DNA of 64,000 bases from Gemmatimonadaceae bacterium (GCA_036003045.1 DASYSS010000059.1:58283-122282), one strand, 5' to 3'. Numbered from the stretch's first letter, positions 27,632 to 36,647 are shown. The notes: generated from the letters alone by a model not told the origin. A program made the numbers and translations.

Positions 27632-28381
27632 TCAATGCTTGGCGCCGGGCGAATTCTCCGGGTACGGAATCGGTTCGACTTTCGGCCCGCGCCGCTGCCG
27701 GATGACCACACCGGCGCCGACGAGCGCGATGACGGCGAAGGCGAACCATTGAATCGCGTAGTTGAGATGCGGCCCCTCGTCGAGGGGCGGCGGCGTCAGA
27801 CGGGCCAGACGATCGGGCGCGACCACCGAATCGCCGCGCATCACGAGGTACACGGACGAGACCGGAAATGGCAGCGCCCCTTTGACCGCGGCATAGCCGA
27901 AGCGCGTGATCACGGTCGGATGGTTCGCCGACATCGCTCCGGCGACGGACGGAAACTCCTCGAGGTAGCCGGTGAACACTGAATCGCGTTCGTGCCACTT
28001 GGCGAGATCGACCGTTTCGCCGTCGGGCGCGTAGACCCAGCCGCGATCGACGATCACCGCCGTATCGCGACCCGCGATGTGGACCGGCGTCAGAATGTTC
28101 ACGCCGGGCGATCCCTTGTACGATCGCGACGCGTAAATCAGCTCATGGTCATAGTCCGGCGTGCCCACGATCCGGGCGCGCCGAAAACGAATCGACGCCG
28201 AATCGCCCCTCCCGGTCAGCGTCGTGATGTCCGTCTCAGGCGCTTGGAGCCGTGACATCACGAGCGCGTTTCTCGCGCGGCGCTCCGTGAGCCGGTGCAG
28301 CTGCCAGAAACCCAGGCGCACGAAGATCGCCGCCGAGAGCACGGCGAACGCGACGAACGCGGGGACGCGCAGCTTGGTCAA
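27632..28381 (-). CDS. SURF1-family cytochrome oxidase assembly protein
   Basis: 249 residues starting at TTG 28381, whose first bases overlap the TGA of the upstream gene (TTGA), so translation is probably coupled. It has the SURF1 plan: a first membrane segment (VPAFVAFAVLSAAIFVRLGFWQLHRL), a periplasmic domain with VNILTPVHI and VDRGWV, and a second membrane segment near the C-terminus preceded by HLNYAIQWFAFA. SURF1/Shy1 proteins help heme insertion in heme-copper oxidases. No oxidase gene is in the window; the two membrane proteins upstream in the operon are the only clue to partners. Confidence 0.9.
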   Translation of the reverse strand: MTKLRVPAFVAFAVLSAAIFVRLGFWQLHRLTERRARNALVMSRLQAPETDITTLTGRGDSASIRFRRARIVGTPDYDHELIYASRSYKGSPGVNILTPVHIAGRDTAVIVDRGWVYAPDGETVDLAKWHERDSVFTGYLEEFPSVAGAMSANHPTVITRFGYAAVKGALPFPVSSVYLVMRGDSVVAPDRLARLTPPPLDEGPHLNYAIQWFAFAVIALVGAGVVIRQRRGPKVEPIPYPENSPGAKH

Positions 28382-29859
28382 CGCACCGTGACGTCGAACA
28401 CGCCGGTGAGCACTTCCTGCGCGGGCTTCACCTGCACCCACAACCGATATCGTCCGGGCTTCGGGAACTCATACGGAAGCGTGAACTGCCCGGACATCGG
28501 CATGCCGGTCATCGGCCGCGCGTCGAGTGAGCCGGGCTTCAGGCGGCCGTGGAGCGTCGTGTCGCCGGCGTCTCGCGCGCGGAACACTTGCTGCGCCGTC
28601 GTCGACACGGTGCCCATTGGGTGGAGATGGACGAACACCGACTGGTCGTCGCGAATGACTACGGCGTGAGCGGCCATACCCAAATAGGGCCGGAGCGGCA
28701 CGACGCTGCCGGTCGGGTCGCGCACGGTGAACGAGAGATCGACCGGCGTTCGCGCACCAATCGTCTCGGACGAATTCGACATCGTGAGCGAGTAGCCGCC
28801 GCCGAGCGGAGCCGACGCGCCCGTCGCACCGAGGGCGACCGCCGACGTGCTCGCCCACGAGTCGTCCGAGTCCGACGGAACGACGGCACCGAGCATCTGT
28901 GGAAGGCCGACGGTGTCGGTCGCGGTGAGCGTCAGCCCGTTGTCGAGCATGACATCGGCGAAAAGACGGTACGGCCCCGCTGGAAGCCACGGCACCTCGC
29001 CGACGAACACGAGCGAATCGCGCTCGACGGGGTGCAGATGCGCGAAGACGTCCATGTTCTGCCCGCCAACCAGAAACAGATGCATCATCTTGCCGTGGTC
29101 GGGCGCGACCGGAACGAAGATCGAGCGAAATTCCGCGGTGTCACGAAGCACGAGTCTCATCGTGCGATGCGCCGAGTCGCCGGTGATCGTCGCGGCGGCG
29201 ACCGGCGGGTGGAACATCGTGCGCTGATAGTCGGCGTCGACGGAGTTCCACCATCGCGCGCCGCCGAAGACGGCGAGCGCCAAAATCGGAATCGAGATCG
29301 CGGTGATCGCGTTCGAGCGTTTGCGAAGCGCCGGATCGAACGCTTCGCCAGGCGGCACGAGACTCTCCCCGCTCGACGCGCGGACGATGGTGACGAGACC
29401 CGCGAACAACAGTCCGCCGAGCACAACGAGTATCGCGCCAAGCGGCAGCGACAGTCCCAGCCGGCCGGTGGCGAACGAGTCGACCGGAACGATCGCCGTT
29501 CCCGCGCCTTTGCGCCCATCCACATGCACATAGACGCTGTACGACCCGCGCGCCATGAGCCACAGCTGCCCCGTATAAACGCGCGGCTGCCCCGCAACGC
29601 GCGTCATCTTGTCGGGCGACGGCGATCCGGCGGCTCCGGTTCGCCAGAACACCGGCTGAATGCTCACGCTGTCGACGTCGTCGCTCGCCGCGCGCACGAT
29701 CACCTCCGCGAGCCCGGGAACGACGCTCGGCGGACGCACGATCGTGCGAATGCCGTATGGCCCCGCCGCACCGTCGAAGGTGACGTCGGGGCTGCCCACG
29801 TGCGCCGTCACGACGGCCCACGCCGCGACGACGAAGACCGCGCCCGTCCACCGCTTCAT
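28378..29859 (-). CDS. Membrane-anchored protein with two HLHP-motif domains
   Basis: 493 residues from ATG 29859, overlapping the upstream stop by 4 bp (ATGA). A signal/anchor sequence (MKRWTGAVFVVAAWAVVTAH) is followed by a YtkA/FixH-like beta domain, two membrane segments (LGAILVVLGGLLFAGLVTIV near 140 and ITAISIPILALAVFGGA near 185), then two similar extracytoplasmic domains. The first has HGKMMHLFLV and VFAHLHP, the second AHAVVIRDD and VFVHLHPMG followed by MTGMPMSG. The His/Met clusters resemble copper-binding sites; this is inference. Its place directly before SURF1 suggests a role in copper or oxidase maturation. Confidence 0.75.
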   Translation of the reverse strand: MKRWTGAVFVVAAWAVVTAHVGSPDVTFDGAAGPYGIRTIVRPPSVVPGLAEVIVRAASDDVDSVSIQPVFWRTGAAGSPSPDKMTRVAGQPRVYTGQLWLMARGSYSVYVHVDGRKGAGTAIVPVDSFATGRLGLSLPLGAILVVLGGLLFAGLVTIVRASSGESLVPPGEAFDPALRKRSNAITAISIPILALAVFGGARWWNSVDADYQRTMFHPPVAAATITGDSAHRTMRLVLRDTAEFRSIFVPVAPDHGKMMHLFLVGGQNMDVFAHLHPVERDSLVFVGEVPWLPAGPYRLFADVMLDNGLTLTATDTVGLPQMLGAVVPSDSDDSWASTSAVALGATGASAPLGGGYSLTMSNSSETIGARTPVDLSFTVRDPTGSVVPLRPYLGMAAHAVVIRDDQSVFVHLHPMGTVSTTAQQVFRARDAGDTTLHGRLKPGSLDARPMTGMPMSGQFTLPYEFPKPGRYRLWVQVKPAQEVLTGVFDVTVR

Positions 29860-30974
29860 CGGCGAACCTTGGTCATCCAGCGCCCGCGCGCGAGACCGAT
29901 GGCGCTCGCCGCGGTGGCGATCCCGATCGCGATCATCACCTGCACGGGGAACGGCCACGCGCCGGGAGCGGGCGGATCGAAGCGCCGCGTCAACGCCTCG
30001 TACTGCGGAGCCATGAAGTAGACGAAATTATCGGCGTTGAAAAGGGGGCCGCGTGCGACGGGGTTCGACACGAGAAAGGTCGCGAACGGCCACTGCACCG
30101 CCATGAACGCCGCCACGAACACGACGCCGATGATCGGCGCGAGCTGAAGCGTCGTGAGCTTCTTGTCGAAACGGTGCAGAACGAGGTCGATGCAGAATGC
30201 CGGCACGATCAGCAGCAGCGGGAACGAAAGCGCGACCATGTGCGTCACGTGCTGGTAAATCGGTCCCAGCTTGGGCGTAGCCGGGAACTGCTCGATGATC
30301 CACATCAGCACGAGCATGATCGCCGTGTAGAACGCCGCGGCCGCGGTCGCGGGCCACCGCAGGTTGATCGCCCGCGCCGTGGCGCAGATCGCGATCGGAA
30401 ACATCAGCGCGGTCACTTGGTAAAAGAACGCGCTGTGCATCATCCGCCGCTCGCTGAATTCCGTGAGGAACAGCGCCACGTTCATGATGACCAATCCACC
30501 CGTCGCGGCGAGCAGCCAGGCGAGCCGCCGGCGCGTTTCGGCCGTCGCGCGATTCTGTTGCGCGAGGATCAATAGCAGCGCGCCGAGGCAGATCGCAAAA
30601 ATCCCGAGCGCGAGCACGGCGTGCGGCGGGCTGACGATCCTGACGTCGAGGCCGTAGGCGTTGTGCCACCAGTTGTCGAACGGCGCGGACGTCAACATGG
30701 CGCCGCACCCCCAGATGCACAGCCACGCGCCGAGCGGCGCGCGGAAGCCCCAAAAGTTCACCGACGACGCGCGCTCGGCCTCGTTGCCGCCGAACGTCGT
30801 TCGCAGCACGACCCAGCCGGAGCTCAATCCTGCCAGCAAACCGCCGGCCTGGATCAGCAGGTGAGCGGGCGTCCAGAACGTGTCGCGCCCGATCGACATG
30901 TGCCACGAGATGTCCCAGTACACGCCGGCCATGACGCAGAGGGCGGCGACGAAGACCGTGTACGCGTGCTTCAT
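29856..30974 (-). CDS. Polytopic membrane protein of unknown function
   Basis: 372 residues from ATG 30974, one base after the TAA of the DUF72 gene. About nine hydrophobic segments are visible. Conserved-looking polar residues lie inside or next to membranes: YWDISWHMSIGRDTFWTPAHLL at the N-terminus, FDNWWHNAYGLDV near 100, SPPHAVLALG near 115. Paired His/Trp in these segments could bind metal or heme, which is inference. Not recognised as a named family. It forms the second gene of an operon DUF72 - this - HLHP protein - SURF1. Confidence 0.75.
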   Translation of the reverse strand: MKHAYTVFVAALCVMAGVYWDISWHMSIGRDTFWTPAHLLIQAGGLLAGLSSGWVVLRTTFGGNEAERASSVNFWGFRAPLGAWLCIWGCGAMLTSAPFDNWWHNAYGLDVRIVSPPHAVLALGIFAICLGALLLILAQQNRATAETRRRLAWLLAATGGLVIMNVALFLTEFSERRMMHSAFFYQVTALMFPIAICATARAINLRWPATAAAAFYTAIMLVLMWIIEQFPATPKLGPIYQHVTHMVALSFPLLLIVPAFCIDLVLHRFDKKLTTLQLAPIIGVVFVAAFMAVQWPFATFLVSNPVARGPLFNADNFVYFMAPQYEALTRRFDPPAPGAWPFPVQVMIAIGIATAASAIGLARGRWMTKVRR

Positions 30975-30975
30975 T

Positions 30976-31785
30976 TTAAAAAAGACTCATCTGTTCGCCG
31001 AGATGCTCCGGCTCGACGGCCGCCTGCCCGAGCAGGCGTTGCAGCTCTCGCGCGGACTCGGGCGAATGGCCGGCGAAGTGGTTGTTCACGTATCCATACA
31101 CCTCACGCCCCTGTTCCGCGTAGGGCCACAGCACCTGCGTCCACGCCTCGAGCTCGCGGCCCCGGTCGACTTGGATGCGTGAATAGTCGACGATCCCCTG
31201 GTCCGGACCCATCCATCTGACATACAGGAAATCAGCGGTGGGGCGGGCGGCCAACTGCATCATCTGCTTGCGCGGAATCCAGCGCCCGTCGCTGAGCGCG
31301 AGCGCGACGTGATGCTCGGCGAGGAGCGCCAGCACGCCGTCGTGGATCCAACCGCGCTGGCGAAATTCGACGGCGAAACGCAGGTCTCGCGGCAGTTTCG
31401 GAAGGAACTGCGCGAGAGCCGGCAGCTCGTTCGGCGCGAAGTCCGGTCCGAGCTGGATCAGAATGGGCCCGAGCTTGCGGCCGAGCTCGCGGGCGCGGTC
31501 CACGAACTCATCCATGAGATCGTCGGCGTTCCGCAACCGGCGCTCGTGGGTGATCTCCTGGGGAACTTTCAGCGTGAAAATGAAGTCGTCGGGTGTTCGT
31601 TCCGCCCACCCGCGCACCGTCTTGGCGACGGGCGTGGCGTAGAACGTCGAATCGACCTCGACCGTGTCGAACCCGCGCGCGTAGACCGTCAAATAGTCGG
31701 CCGGCCGCGTTCCCGCGGGGTAGAAGGGACCGACCCAGGCGTCATAGTTCCAACCCTGTGTCCCAATTCGGATTCGGCCAGGCAT
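30976..31785 (-). CDS. DUF72 (YecE-like) TIM-barrel protein
   Basis: 269 residues from ATG 31785. The DUF72 marks are IRIGTQGWNYDAWVGPFYP at the start, FDTVEVDSTFYATP near 45, FTLKVPQEITH near 70, LGPILIQLGPDFAPN near 108, AVEFRQRGWI near 140 and VYGYVNNHFAGHSP near 240. Family members are soluble TIM barrels of unknown biochemical role. Longer upstream frames add Pro-rich sequence with no match. It is followed after one base by the membrane-protein gene. Confidence 0.92.
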   Translation of the reverse strand: MPGRIRIGTQGWNYDAWVGPFYPAGTRPADYLTVYARGFDTVEVDSTFYATPVAKTVRGWAERTPDDFIFTLKVPQEITHERRLRNADDLMDEFVDRARELGRKLGPILIQLGPDFAPNELPALAQFLPKLPRDLRFAVEFRQRGWIHDGVLALLAEHHVALALSDGRWIPRKQMMQLAARPTADFLYVRWMGPDQGIVDYSRIQVDRGRELEAWTQVLWPYAEQGREVYGYVNNHFAGHSPESARELQRLLGQAAVEPEHLGEQMSLF

Positions 31786-31936
31786 GAGAGGAATCGGCAC
31801 AGGAGGAATCTGCCAGTCAAGGCGCGGGCGGACGAGCGCCGGATTTGCACTGCTGCTATTGTGAGAGAGGGGACCGGTGGGTGACCCGTTCACTCGAACC
31901 GCGAAAATGTTCCCCGAGAGGAGGAAGCGCAGGACC

Positions 31937-32494
31937 ATGTCAGACGTAGGCAATAGACGTAACGGTCTTGGGACCAAGCAGCCCGACAACGAAGTCGGGA
32001 GTGGGCCTTCCCTCGACCGAATCGGCGGACTTTCCGGGGCGCTGGTCGGCGCCGGAATTGGGTCGGCGGCGGGCCCGGTGGGGTCGATCATCGGGGGCGT
32101 CGCCGGAGCCATCGGCGGATGGTGGGCCGGCCACGCGGTGATCGAGGCCGCGCAGTCCGTGGACCCCGACGACGAAGCGCATTTTCGGGAGCACTACGAC
32201 TCGCGGGCCGAGCGGGCCGCGGACGTGGCGTACGACGACGTACGCGGGGTCTACTACTTAGGCCAGATCGCGAGCCACAACCCCGACTTCGCGTCGCGCG
32301 AATTTGCGGACATGGAGACGGACCTCGAGCGGGGTTGGACGTCGCAGCTTTCCACGACCGGAGCATGGTCGACGGTGCGCGACTACGCGGCCACGGGCTT
32401 CGAGCGCGGCCGGCGGAAGCTCGACGACGGGGCACGCAGCGCGCGCGCCGACTGGGATCGGCGGCAGGCCAACCGGCGCCAGCGCACGAACTGA
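31937..32494 (+). CDS. Glycine-zipper protein
   Basis: 185 residues from ATG 31937, with AGGA in the leader. Residues ~27-70 form a glycine-zipper hairpin (GGLSGALVGAGIGSAAGPVGSIIGGVAGAIGGWWAGHAVIE split as a repeated GxxxG pattern), which often inserts into or associates with membranes. The rest is acidic then Arg-rich and helical (HFREHYDSRAERAADVAY, ending RRQANRRQRTN). Similar proteins of unknown function are common in soil bacteria and sometimes stress-induced. It is convergent with mntR, 6 bp from its stop. Confidence 0.75.
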   Translation: MSDVGNRRNGLGTKQPDNEVGSGPSLDRIGGLSGALVGAGIGSAAGPVGSIIGGVAGAIGGWWAGHAVIEAAQSVDPDDEAHFREHYDSRAERAADVAYDDVRGVYYLGQIASHNPDFASREFADMETDLERGWTSQLSTTGAWSTVRDYAATGFERGRRKLDDGARSARADWDRRQANRRQRTN

Positions 32495-32500
32495 CGCGAA

Positions 32501-33187
32501 TCAGCGAGACTCGGCGCGCGAGACGAAGATCTGTCTCGCCAGCGCCGGGCCGATCGAGCGGCTGGTCTTCCCTACGCGAAGCGTGATCGGACCGTCATAG
32601 GGCGCGCGCGACTCGACCTCGACCCGCGTGCCGGGAACGATTCCCAGCTCCGCCAGATATCGCAGCTGCCCCGGGTCGCGGTCTCCGACGCGCTCGACGC
32701 GTACGCGCTGACCCTGGTTGATCTCGTTCAAGCTCGCCAGCGTGCGCTCACGCAGCGTGCCTTCACGCGTGGGAATCGGCGCGCCGTGCGGATCGGTCGT
32801 CGGCTCACCGATCGCGGCGGCCATGCGGTCGATCAACTCGTCCGACGCGGCGTGCTCGAGCCGCTCGGCTTCGTCGTGGACGAGATCCCACGGGTAGTGG
32901 AGCGCTTGCGTCAGATACGCCTCGATCACGCGATGGCGGCGGATCGTGCGCAGCGCGGCCCGACGCCCTTCGCGCGTGAGACGAACGCCGCGATATCGTT
33001 CGTGCGTGATCAGATGCTGGTCGACGAGCCGGCGCACCATGCCGCTCACCGACGCGGGCGCCACGCCCAACTCGGCGGCGATCTCGTTGGTGCCGGCAGG
33101 CTCGCCGGCGCTCTCGAGCTCGAAGATCACCTTGAGGTAATCCTCGACGGGCGCGGTCAGCGACGGAGTCGAGCGAACGGCGGTCAT
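32501..33187 (-). CDS. mntR: DtxR/MntR-family metal-responsive repressor
   Basis: 228 residues from ATG 33187, overlapping the UspA stop by 4 bp. An N-terminal winged helix (VEDYLKVIFELESAG, TNEIAAELGVAPASVSGMVRRL, GVRLTREGRRAA) is followed by the metal-binding/dimerisation domain (VIEAYLTQALHYPWDLVHDEAERLEHAASDELIDRM, carrying the family's His/Glu ligands) and a C-terminal FeoA/SH3-like domain (LGIVPGTRVEVES). Linked to an Nramp transporter, it is most likely the Mn(II)- or Fe(II)-dependent repressor of this operon, so it would control itself through the palindrome at 35091-35108. Confidence 0.9.
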   Translation of the reverse strand: MTAVRSTPSLTAPVEDYLKVIFELESAGEPAGTNEIAAELGVAPASVSGMVRRLVDQHLITHERYRGVRLTREGRRAALRTIRRHRVIEAYLTQALHYPWDLVHDEAERLEHAASDELIDRMAAAIGEPTTDPHGAPIPTREGTLRERTLASLNEINQGQRVRVERVGDRDPGQLRYLAELGIVPGTRVEVESRAPYDGPITLRVGKTSRSIGPALARQIFVSRAESR

Positions 33188-33669
33188 ACCGGCGGCGCCG
33201 ACGGACTCGGGGGAGGTGGAGGCAGCGGATTGTCGCGCGGCGTGTCGCGCCCACCGCGCACGAGCAGAACGGGCACCCGCGAGCGATGGCGCACTTCGTT
33301 CGCCACGCTCCCGTAGATGATGTCCTTGATGAAGCGATGGCCGTGCGTCGACATCGCGATGAGGTCGCACGACTCGCGCGCCGCGGCCGCGGTGATCTCA
33401 TTCGCCGGATCTCCCGCGGCGAGGACACAGTCGGCGTGCAGCCCGCTCGCGTTGAGCGTCGCGCATTGCGCTTCGATGTACTCACGGTCGAGGCGCATTT
33501 CCTCGGACTCGCGCAGGTGAAGCTGCTTCACGTTGCGCGCCGCCCAACCGTCGGCGACGTGGATCAGTACGAGCGACGCGCCGCAGAAGCGCGCCAGCGC
33601 GGACACGTGCTCGAGAATGGCCACGTCGTAGTCCGAGTGTTCCAGCGGGACGAGGATTCGCTTGTACAT
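33184..33669 (-). CDS. Universal stress protein (UspA domain)
   Basis: 161 residues from ATG 33669; the ATG shares bases with the mntH stop (TGATG). UspA-fold marks: KRILVPLEHSDYDVAILEHV at the start, LVLIHVADG near 33, and the ATP-loop-like STHGHRFIKDIIYGSVANEVRHRSRVPVLLVRG near 107-138 (Gx2Gx9G(S/T) pattern partly kept, with H replacing one Gly). The C-terminus is a Pro-rich tail (PPPPPSPSAPP). It lies between transporter and regulator genes in one operon. Usp proteins next to transporters often sense nucleotide or stress state; its role here is inferred only. Confidence 0.85.
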   Translation of the reverse strand: MYKRILVPLEHSDYDVAILEHVSALARFCGASLVLIHVADGWAARNVKQLHLRESEEMRLDREYIEAQCATLNASGLHADCVLAAGDPANEITAAAARESCDLIAMSTHGHRFIKDIIYGSVANEVRHRSRVPVLLVRGGRDTPRDNPLPPPPPSPSAPPV

Positions 33670-35066
33670 CAGGCGAGCCACGCCCGGACCGACTGCACGA
33701 GCAGCCACGCATTCAGGGCGGCGATCACCAAGGCCGTCGTCCAGGCGACGACCTTGAGCCAAGTGGCGTTGACGAACGCGCCCATCTTGGCCCGGTCGGA
33801 CGTGAACGCGACGAGGGGATAGACCGCGAACGAGAGCTGCAAGCTCAGAATCACCTGGCTGAGGATCAGCAACTGTGCGGTACCGCGCTCGCCGTAGAAG
33901 ATGGCGACGATGGCCGCCGGGACAATGGCGATCCCCCGGGTAATCAGGCGGCGCAGCCAGGGGCGGAGCCGGATGTTGAGGAACCCCTCCATCACGATCT
34001 GCCCGGCGAGCGTGCCCGTGACGGTCGAGTTTTGCCCCGAGGCGAGGAGCGCCAACGCGAACGCGGTGCTGGCGCCGGCTCCCAGCAACGGCGTGAGGAG
34101 CTTGTGCGCGTCCTGGATTTCGGCGACTTCGGCGTGCCCGGTCGTATGGAAGGTGCTGGCCGCCACGATGAGAATGGCCGCGTTGATGAAGAACGCGAAG
34201 CTCAGCGCGATCGTCGAATCGAGGAACGCGAACCGCACGGCTTCGCGGCGGCCTTCGCTCGTCTCGGCGTAGCGGCGCGTCTGCACGATCGACGAGTGCA
34301 AGTACAAATTGTGCGGCATCACCGTCGCGCCGAGTATGCCGATGGCGATGTACAGCATCTCGTGGTTGCGGACGATGTCGGCGCTCGGCATGAAGCCGTG
34401 CGCGAGCTCGCCGATGTTCGGTCGCGAGAGAATGATCTCGAACATGAAGCACAACCCGATCGACGCGATGAGCGTGATGACGAGCGCCTCGAGGACCCGC
34501 ACGCCGCGGTGCTGAAGCGCCAGCAACAGCAAGACGTCGAAACCGGTGATCAACACACCGACGGCGATCGGCAGATGAAACAGCAGATTCAGCGCGATCG
34601 CCGAGCCGATCACTTCGGCCAGGTCGCAGGCGGCGATCGCGATCTCGCAGAGGATCCAGAGCGCGATGGTCGTCGGCTTCGAGTAGTGATCGCGGCACGC
34701 CTGCGCCAAGTCGCGGCCGGTGACGATGCCGAGCTTCGACGCCAACCCCTGGAGCAGCACCGCCATGACGTTCGAGAGCAGGACGACACTGAGCAGCGTG
34801 TAGCCGAAGCGCGATCCGCCGGCGAGGTCGGTCGCCCAGTTGCCCGGGTCCATGTAGCCGACCGCGACGAGATATCCCGGGCCGGCGAACGCGAGGAGCT
34901 TGCCGAGGAACGACCGCGCGTCGATCGGCACGCTGCGGTAGACCTCCTGCAGACTCGGCGCGACGCGAGAGCGCCGCCAGCCGTGCTCCGCCGGCGGGGC
35001 GGAATGCGGCGGCTGGTCGTCGTCTTGCGACGGAGGTTCCGGACGGAGGATGCGCGGGAGGACCAC
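33669..35066 (-). CDS. mntH: Nramp-family divalent metal transporter
   Basis: 465 residues from GTG 35066. The Nramp signature [20 protein letters not shown] is at ~62-81 with the metal-coordinating DPGN, and the second half-site [14 protein letters not shown] at ~243-256 carries the MPHN Met ligand. About eleven membrane segments follow the family plan. It imports Mn(II), possibly Fe(II), with protons. The first gene of mntH-uspA-mntR, all three overlapping by a few bases. The perfect palindrome at 35091-35108 sits 25 bp upstream of the start and is the likely operator. Confidence 0.94.
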   Translation of the reverse strand: MVLPRILRPEPPSQDDDQPPHSAPPAEHGWRRSRVAPSLQEVYRSVPIDARSFLGKLLAFAGPGYLVAVGYMDPGNWATDLAGGSRFGYTLLSVVLLSNVMAVLLQGLASKLGIVTGRDLAQACRDHYSKPTTIALWILCEIAIAACDLAEVIGSAIALNLLFHLPIAVGVLITGFDVLLLLALQHRGVRVLEALVITLIASIGLCFMFEIILSRPNIGELAHGFMPSADIVRNHEMLYIAIGILGATVMPHNLYLHSSIVQTRRYAETSEGRREAVRFAFLDSTIALSFAFFINAAILIVAASTFHTTGHAEVAEIQDAHKLLTPLLGAGASTAFALALLASGQNSTVTGTLAGQIVMEGFLNIRLRPWLRRLITRGIAIVPAAIVAIFYGERGTAQLLILSQVILSLQLSFAVYPLVAFTSDRAKMGAFVNATWLKVVAWTTALVIAALNAWLLVQSVRAWLA

Positions 35067-35090
35067 AGTATTAGTGTGACGACAATCAGA

Positions 35091-35108
35091 AGTTAGTGCG
35101 CACTAACT
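35091..35108. promoter_or_regulatory. Perfect 18-bp palindrome, candidate MntR operator
   Basis: AGTTAGTGCGCACTAACT reads identically on both strands. Its TTAG/CTAA half-sites resemble those of DtxR-family operators. It lies 25 bp upstream of the mntH start, inside the only promoter space of an operon encoding its own DtxR-type repressor. TAATAC between palindrome and start could be a -10 element. Confidence 0.75.
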
Positions 35109-35155
35109 TTCCCGGCAAGCGGTGCCGCCGGCACGAATCGTTTAAGCGGGCACCC

Positions 35156-36148
35156 TCAGCGGTTCGGCAAGCTCCTGATCCATTGATCGATCCCGTCCGT
35201 GACGCGTCGGTCCGTCTCACCCGGATAACCGAACGCTTCGGGGCCGGTGATCTCCGGCGGCACGACCTTGTACATGTGCGTCACATCCGGCACGAAGAGA
35301 TACGACGTCCTCGATTCCCCATCGGAGCGGGATCGAAGCGCATCGCGCAGCGCCTCGCCGTGGTGCGAGGGAACCGAGCCGTCGTTGCCGCCCTGCACGA
35401 CGAGCGCGCGTTGCGGCATCGCGCGCGCCAGCACGAGCGGATCGGTCGCGTCCACGTCGCGCATGTAGCGGCGTCCTTCCGGCGGCATCGAGATCAGCGC
35501 GCCGATGCCCATACCGGGTCCCTGCCCCAGCTCCGGCGGGATTGGTTCATCGCGACGAATGTGCCCGATCACCTCGTCGAGCCGCGCGCGAACCTCATCG
35601 ACCTGCCCCGGCTCGACGTACGTGGGGGCTTGCTCGCGCATGATGCCGAGGATTCCGATGGACGGGCCGGAGAGCAACACGACGCCGTCGAGTGAGCGGC
35701 CGCGCTCCGAAACCGCAAGGCGGCTGGCGACGACCGAGCCTTCGCTGTGTCCCGCGGCAATCGCCCGTCGCACGCGGACGCCCCGGTCGTCGAGCGCGCG
35801 CCGCATTTCATCGAACATCGCCGACACGATGACGAAACGACCCTCCCACGTTCGCATCGTCGCCGCGAGGTCGGCGTCGTATGGAACACTCCCCGTGCCC
35901 GGGCCGAGCTTCGCGTAGCGGAACACGGCGTGGCCGCATGCGGAGAGCCTGCGCGCGAGGTGCGCGTATACGTGGGGAAAGGAATTCCACGTCGGATAGT
36001 CACCGTTGACGTCGCTGAACAGCGAGCCCGGAATCAAAAGAATCGCGCTCTTCAGCTCTCGATCGAGAGAGGCCGGCAGCGTGAGCGCGGTGGGAATTTC
36101 CCAGCCGCTCGCGCGAAGCGACGAAAGTTGTTCCGTGTAGTGAGGCAT
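35156..36148 (-). CDS. Alpha/beta-hydrolase
   Basis: 330 residues from ATG 36148. Alpha/beta-hydrolase features are ILLIPGSLFSDVNGD near 36 (oxyanion region), the nucleophile elbow AAGHSEGSVVASR near 132 with Ser in GHSEG, LVVQGGNDGSVPSHH near 255 with the acid, and His in VPDVTHMYKVV near 291. No signal peptide. It follows the MarR gene by 54 bp on the same strand, suggesting that the repressor controls it. Substrate unknown; a serine esterase or peptidase-like activity is likely. Confidence 0.85.
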   Translation of the reverse strand: MPHYTEQLSSLRASGWEIPTALTLPASLDRELKSAILLIPGSLFSDVNGDYPTWNSFPHVYAHLARRLSACGHAVFRYAKLGPGTGSVPYDADLAATMRTWEGRFVIVSAMFDEMRRALDDRGVRVRRAIAAGHSEGSVVASRLAVSERGRSLDGVVLLSGPSIGILGIMREQAPTYVEPGQVDEVRARLDEVIGHIRRDEPIPPELGQGPGMGIGALISMPPEGRRYMRDVDATDPLVLARAMPQRALVVQGGNDGSVPSHHGEALRDALRSRSDGESRTSYLFVPDVTHMYKVVPPEITGPEAFGYPGETDRRVTDGIDQWIRSLPNR

Positions 36149-36202
36149 GACCGCATCGTAAGGCCTGACGCGGCGTGAGGGTCAAGGGGGGCCGCACGGG
36201 GA

Positions 36203-36640
36203 TCAGTTCGCGCGGACCACCTTTTCGAGGATCGGAAGAGCCTTCGCCAGAGCGAAGCGGTCTTTCTCGGGAAGCTCGCGAAGTGACACGGCGAGCGACG
36301 CCACGCGGCGTCGGCGGCCGTCGTGGAGCAGCTTGACACCCTTGGGCGTGGCGGCGACGCGTGCGATGCGGCGGTCGACCGGATCGGGGACGCGGTTTAC
36401 GAGACCGGCCGCCTCGAGCCGGTCGACGAGGCGGGTGATCGTCGGCGGCCGGACCTGTTCGGCGTGCGCGAGGGCGCCGAGCGTGATGGGACCCGCGAAG
36501 ACGATGACGGACAGCGCGGAGAGTTGCGGCGCGGGGAGCCCGGAGGCGTCGTCTTCGCGTCGGAGGCGGCGGAGGAGGTGGATCGCCGCGGAGTGGAGCC
36601 GGTCGGCGAGGTCGTGCGTCGTGCCGTCGGACGAAGGCAT
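36203..36640 (-). CDS. MarR-family transcriptional regulator
   Basis: 145 residues from ATG 36640. Winged-helix MarR layout: APQLSALSVIVFAGPITLGALAHAEQVRPPTITRLVDRLEAAGLVNRVPDPVDRRIARVAATPKG spans recognition helix and wing, with the DxRxxR(V/L) wing motif. Two 13-bp inverted repeats at 36648-36660 and 36677-36689 lie immediately upstream of its start and between it and the divergent VOC gene, so it is probably autoregulated and controls the VOC gene as well as the hydrolase downstream. Confidence 0.9.
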   Translation of the reverse strand: MPSSDGTTHDLADRLHSAAIHLLRRLRREDDASGLPAPQLSALSVIVFAGPITLGALAHAEQVRPPTITRLVDRLEAAGLVNRVPDPVDRRIARVAATPKGVKLLHDGRRRRVASLAVSLRELPEKDRFALAKALPILEKVVRAN

Positions 36641-36647
36641 CTTGTAT

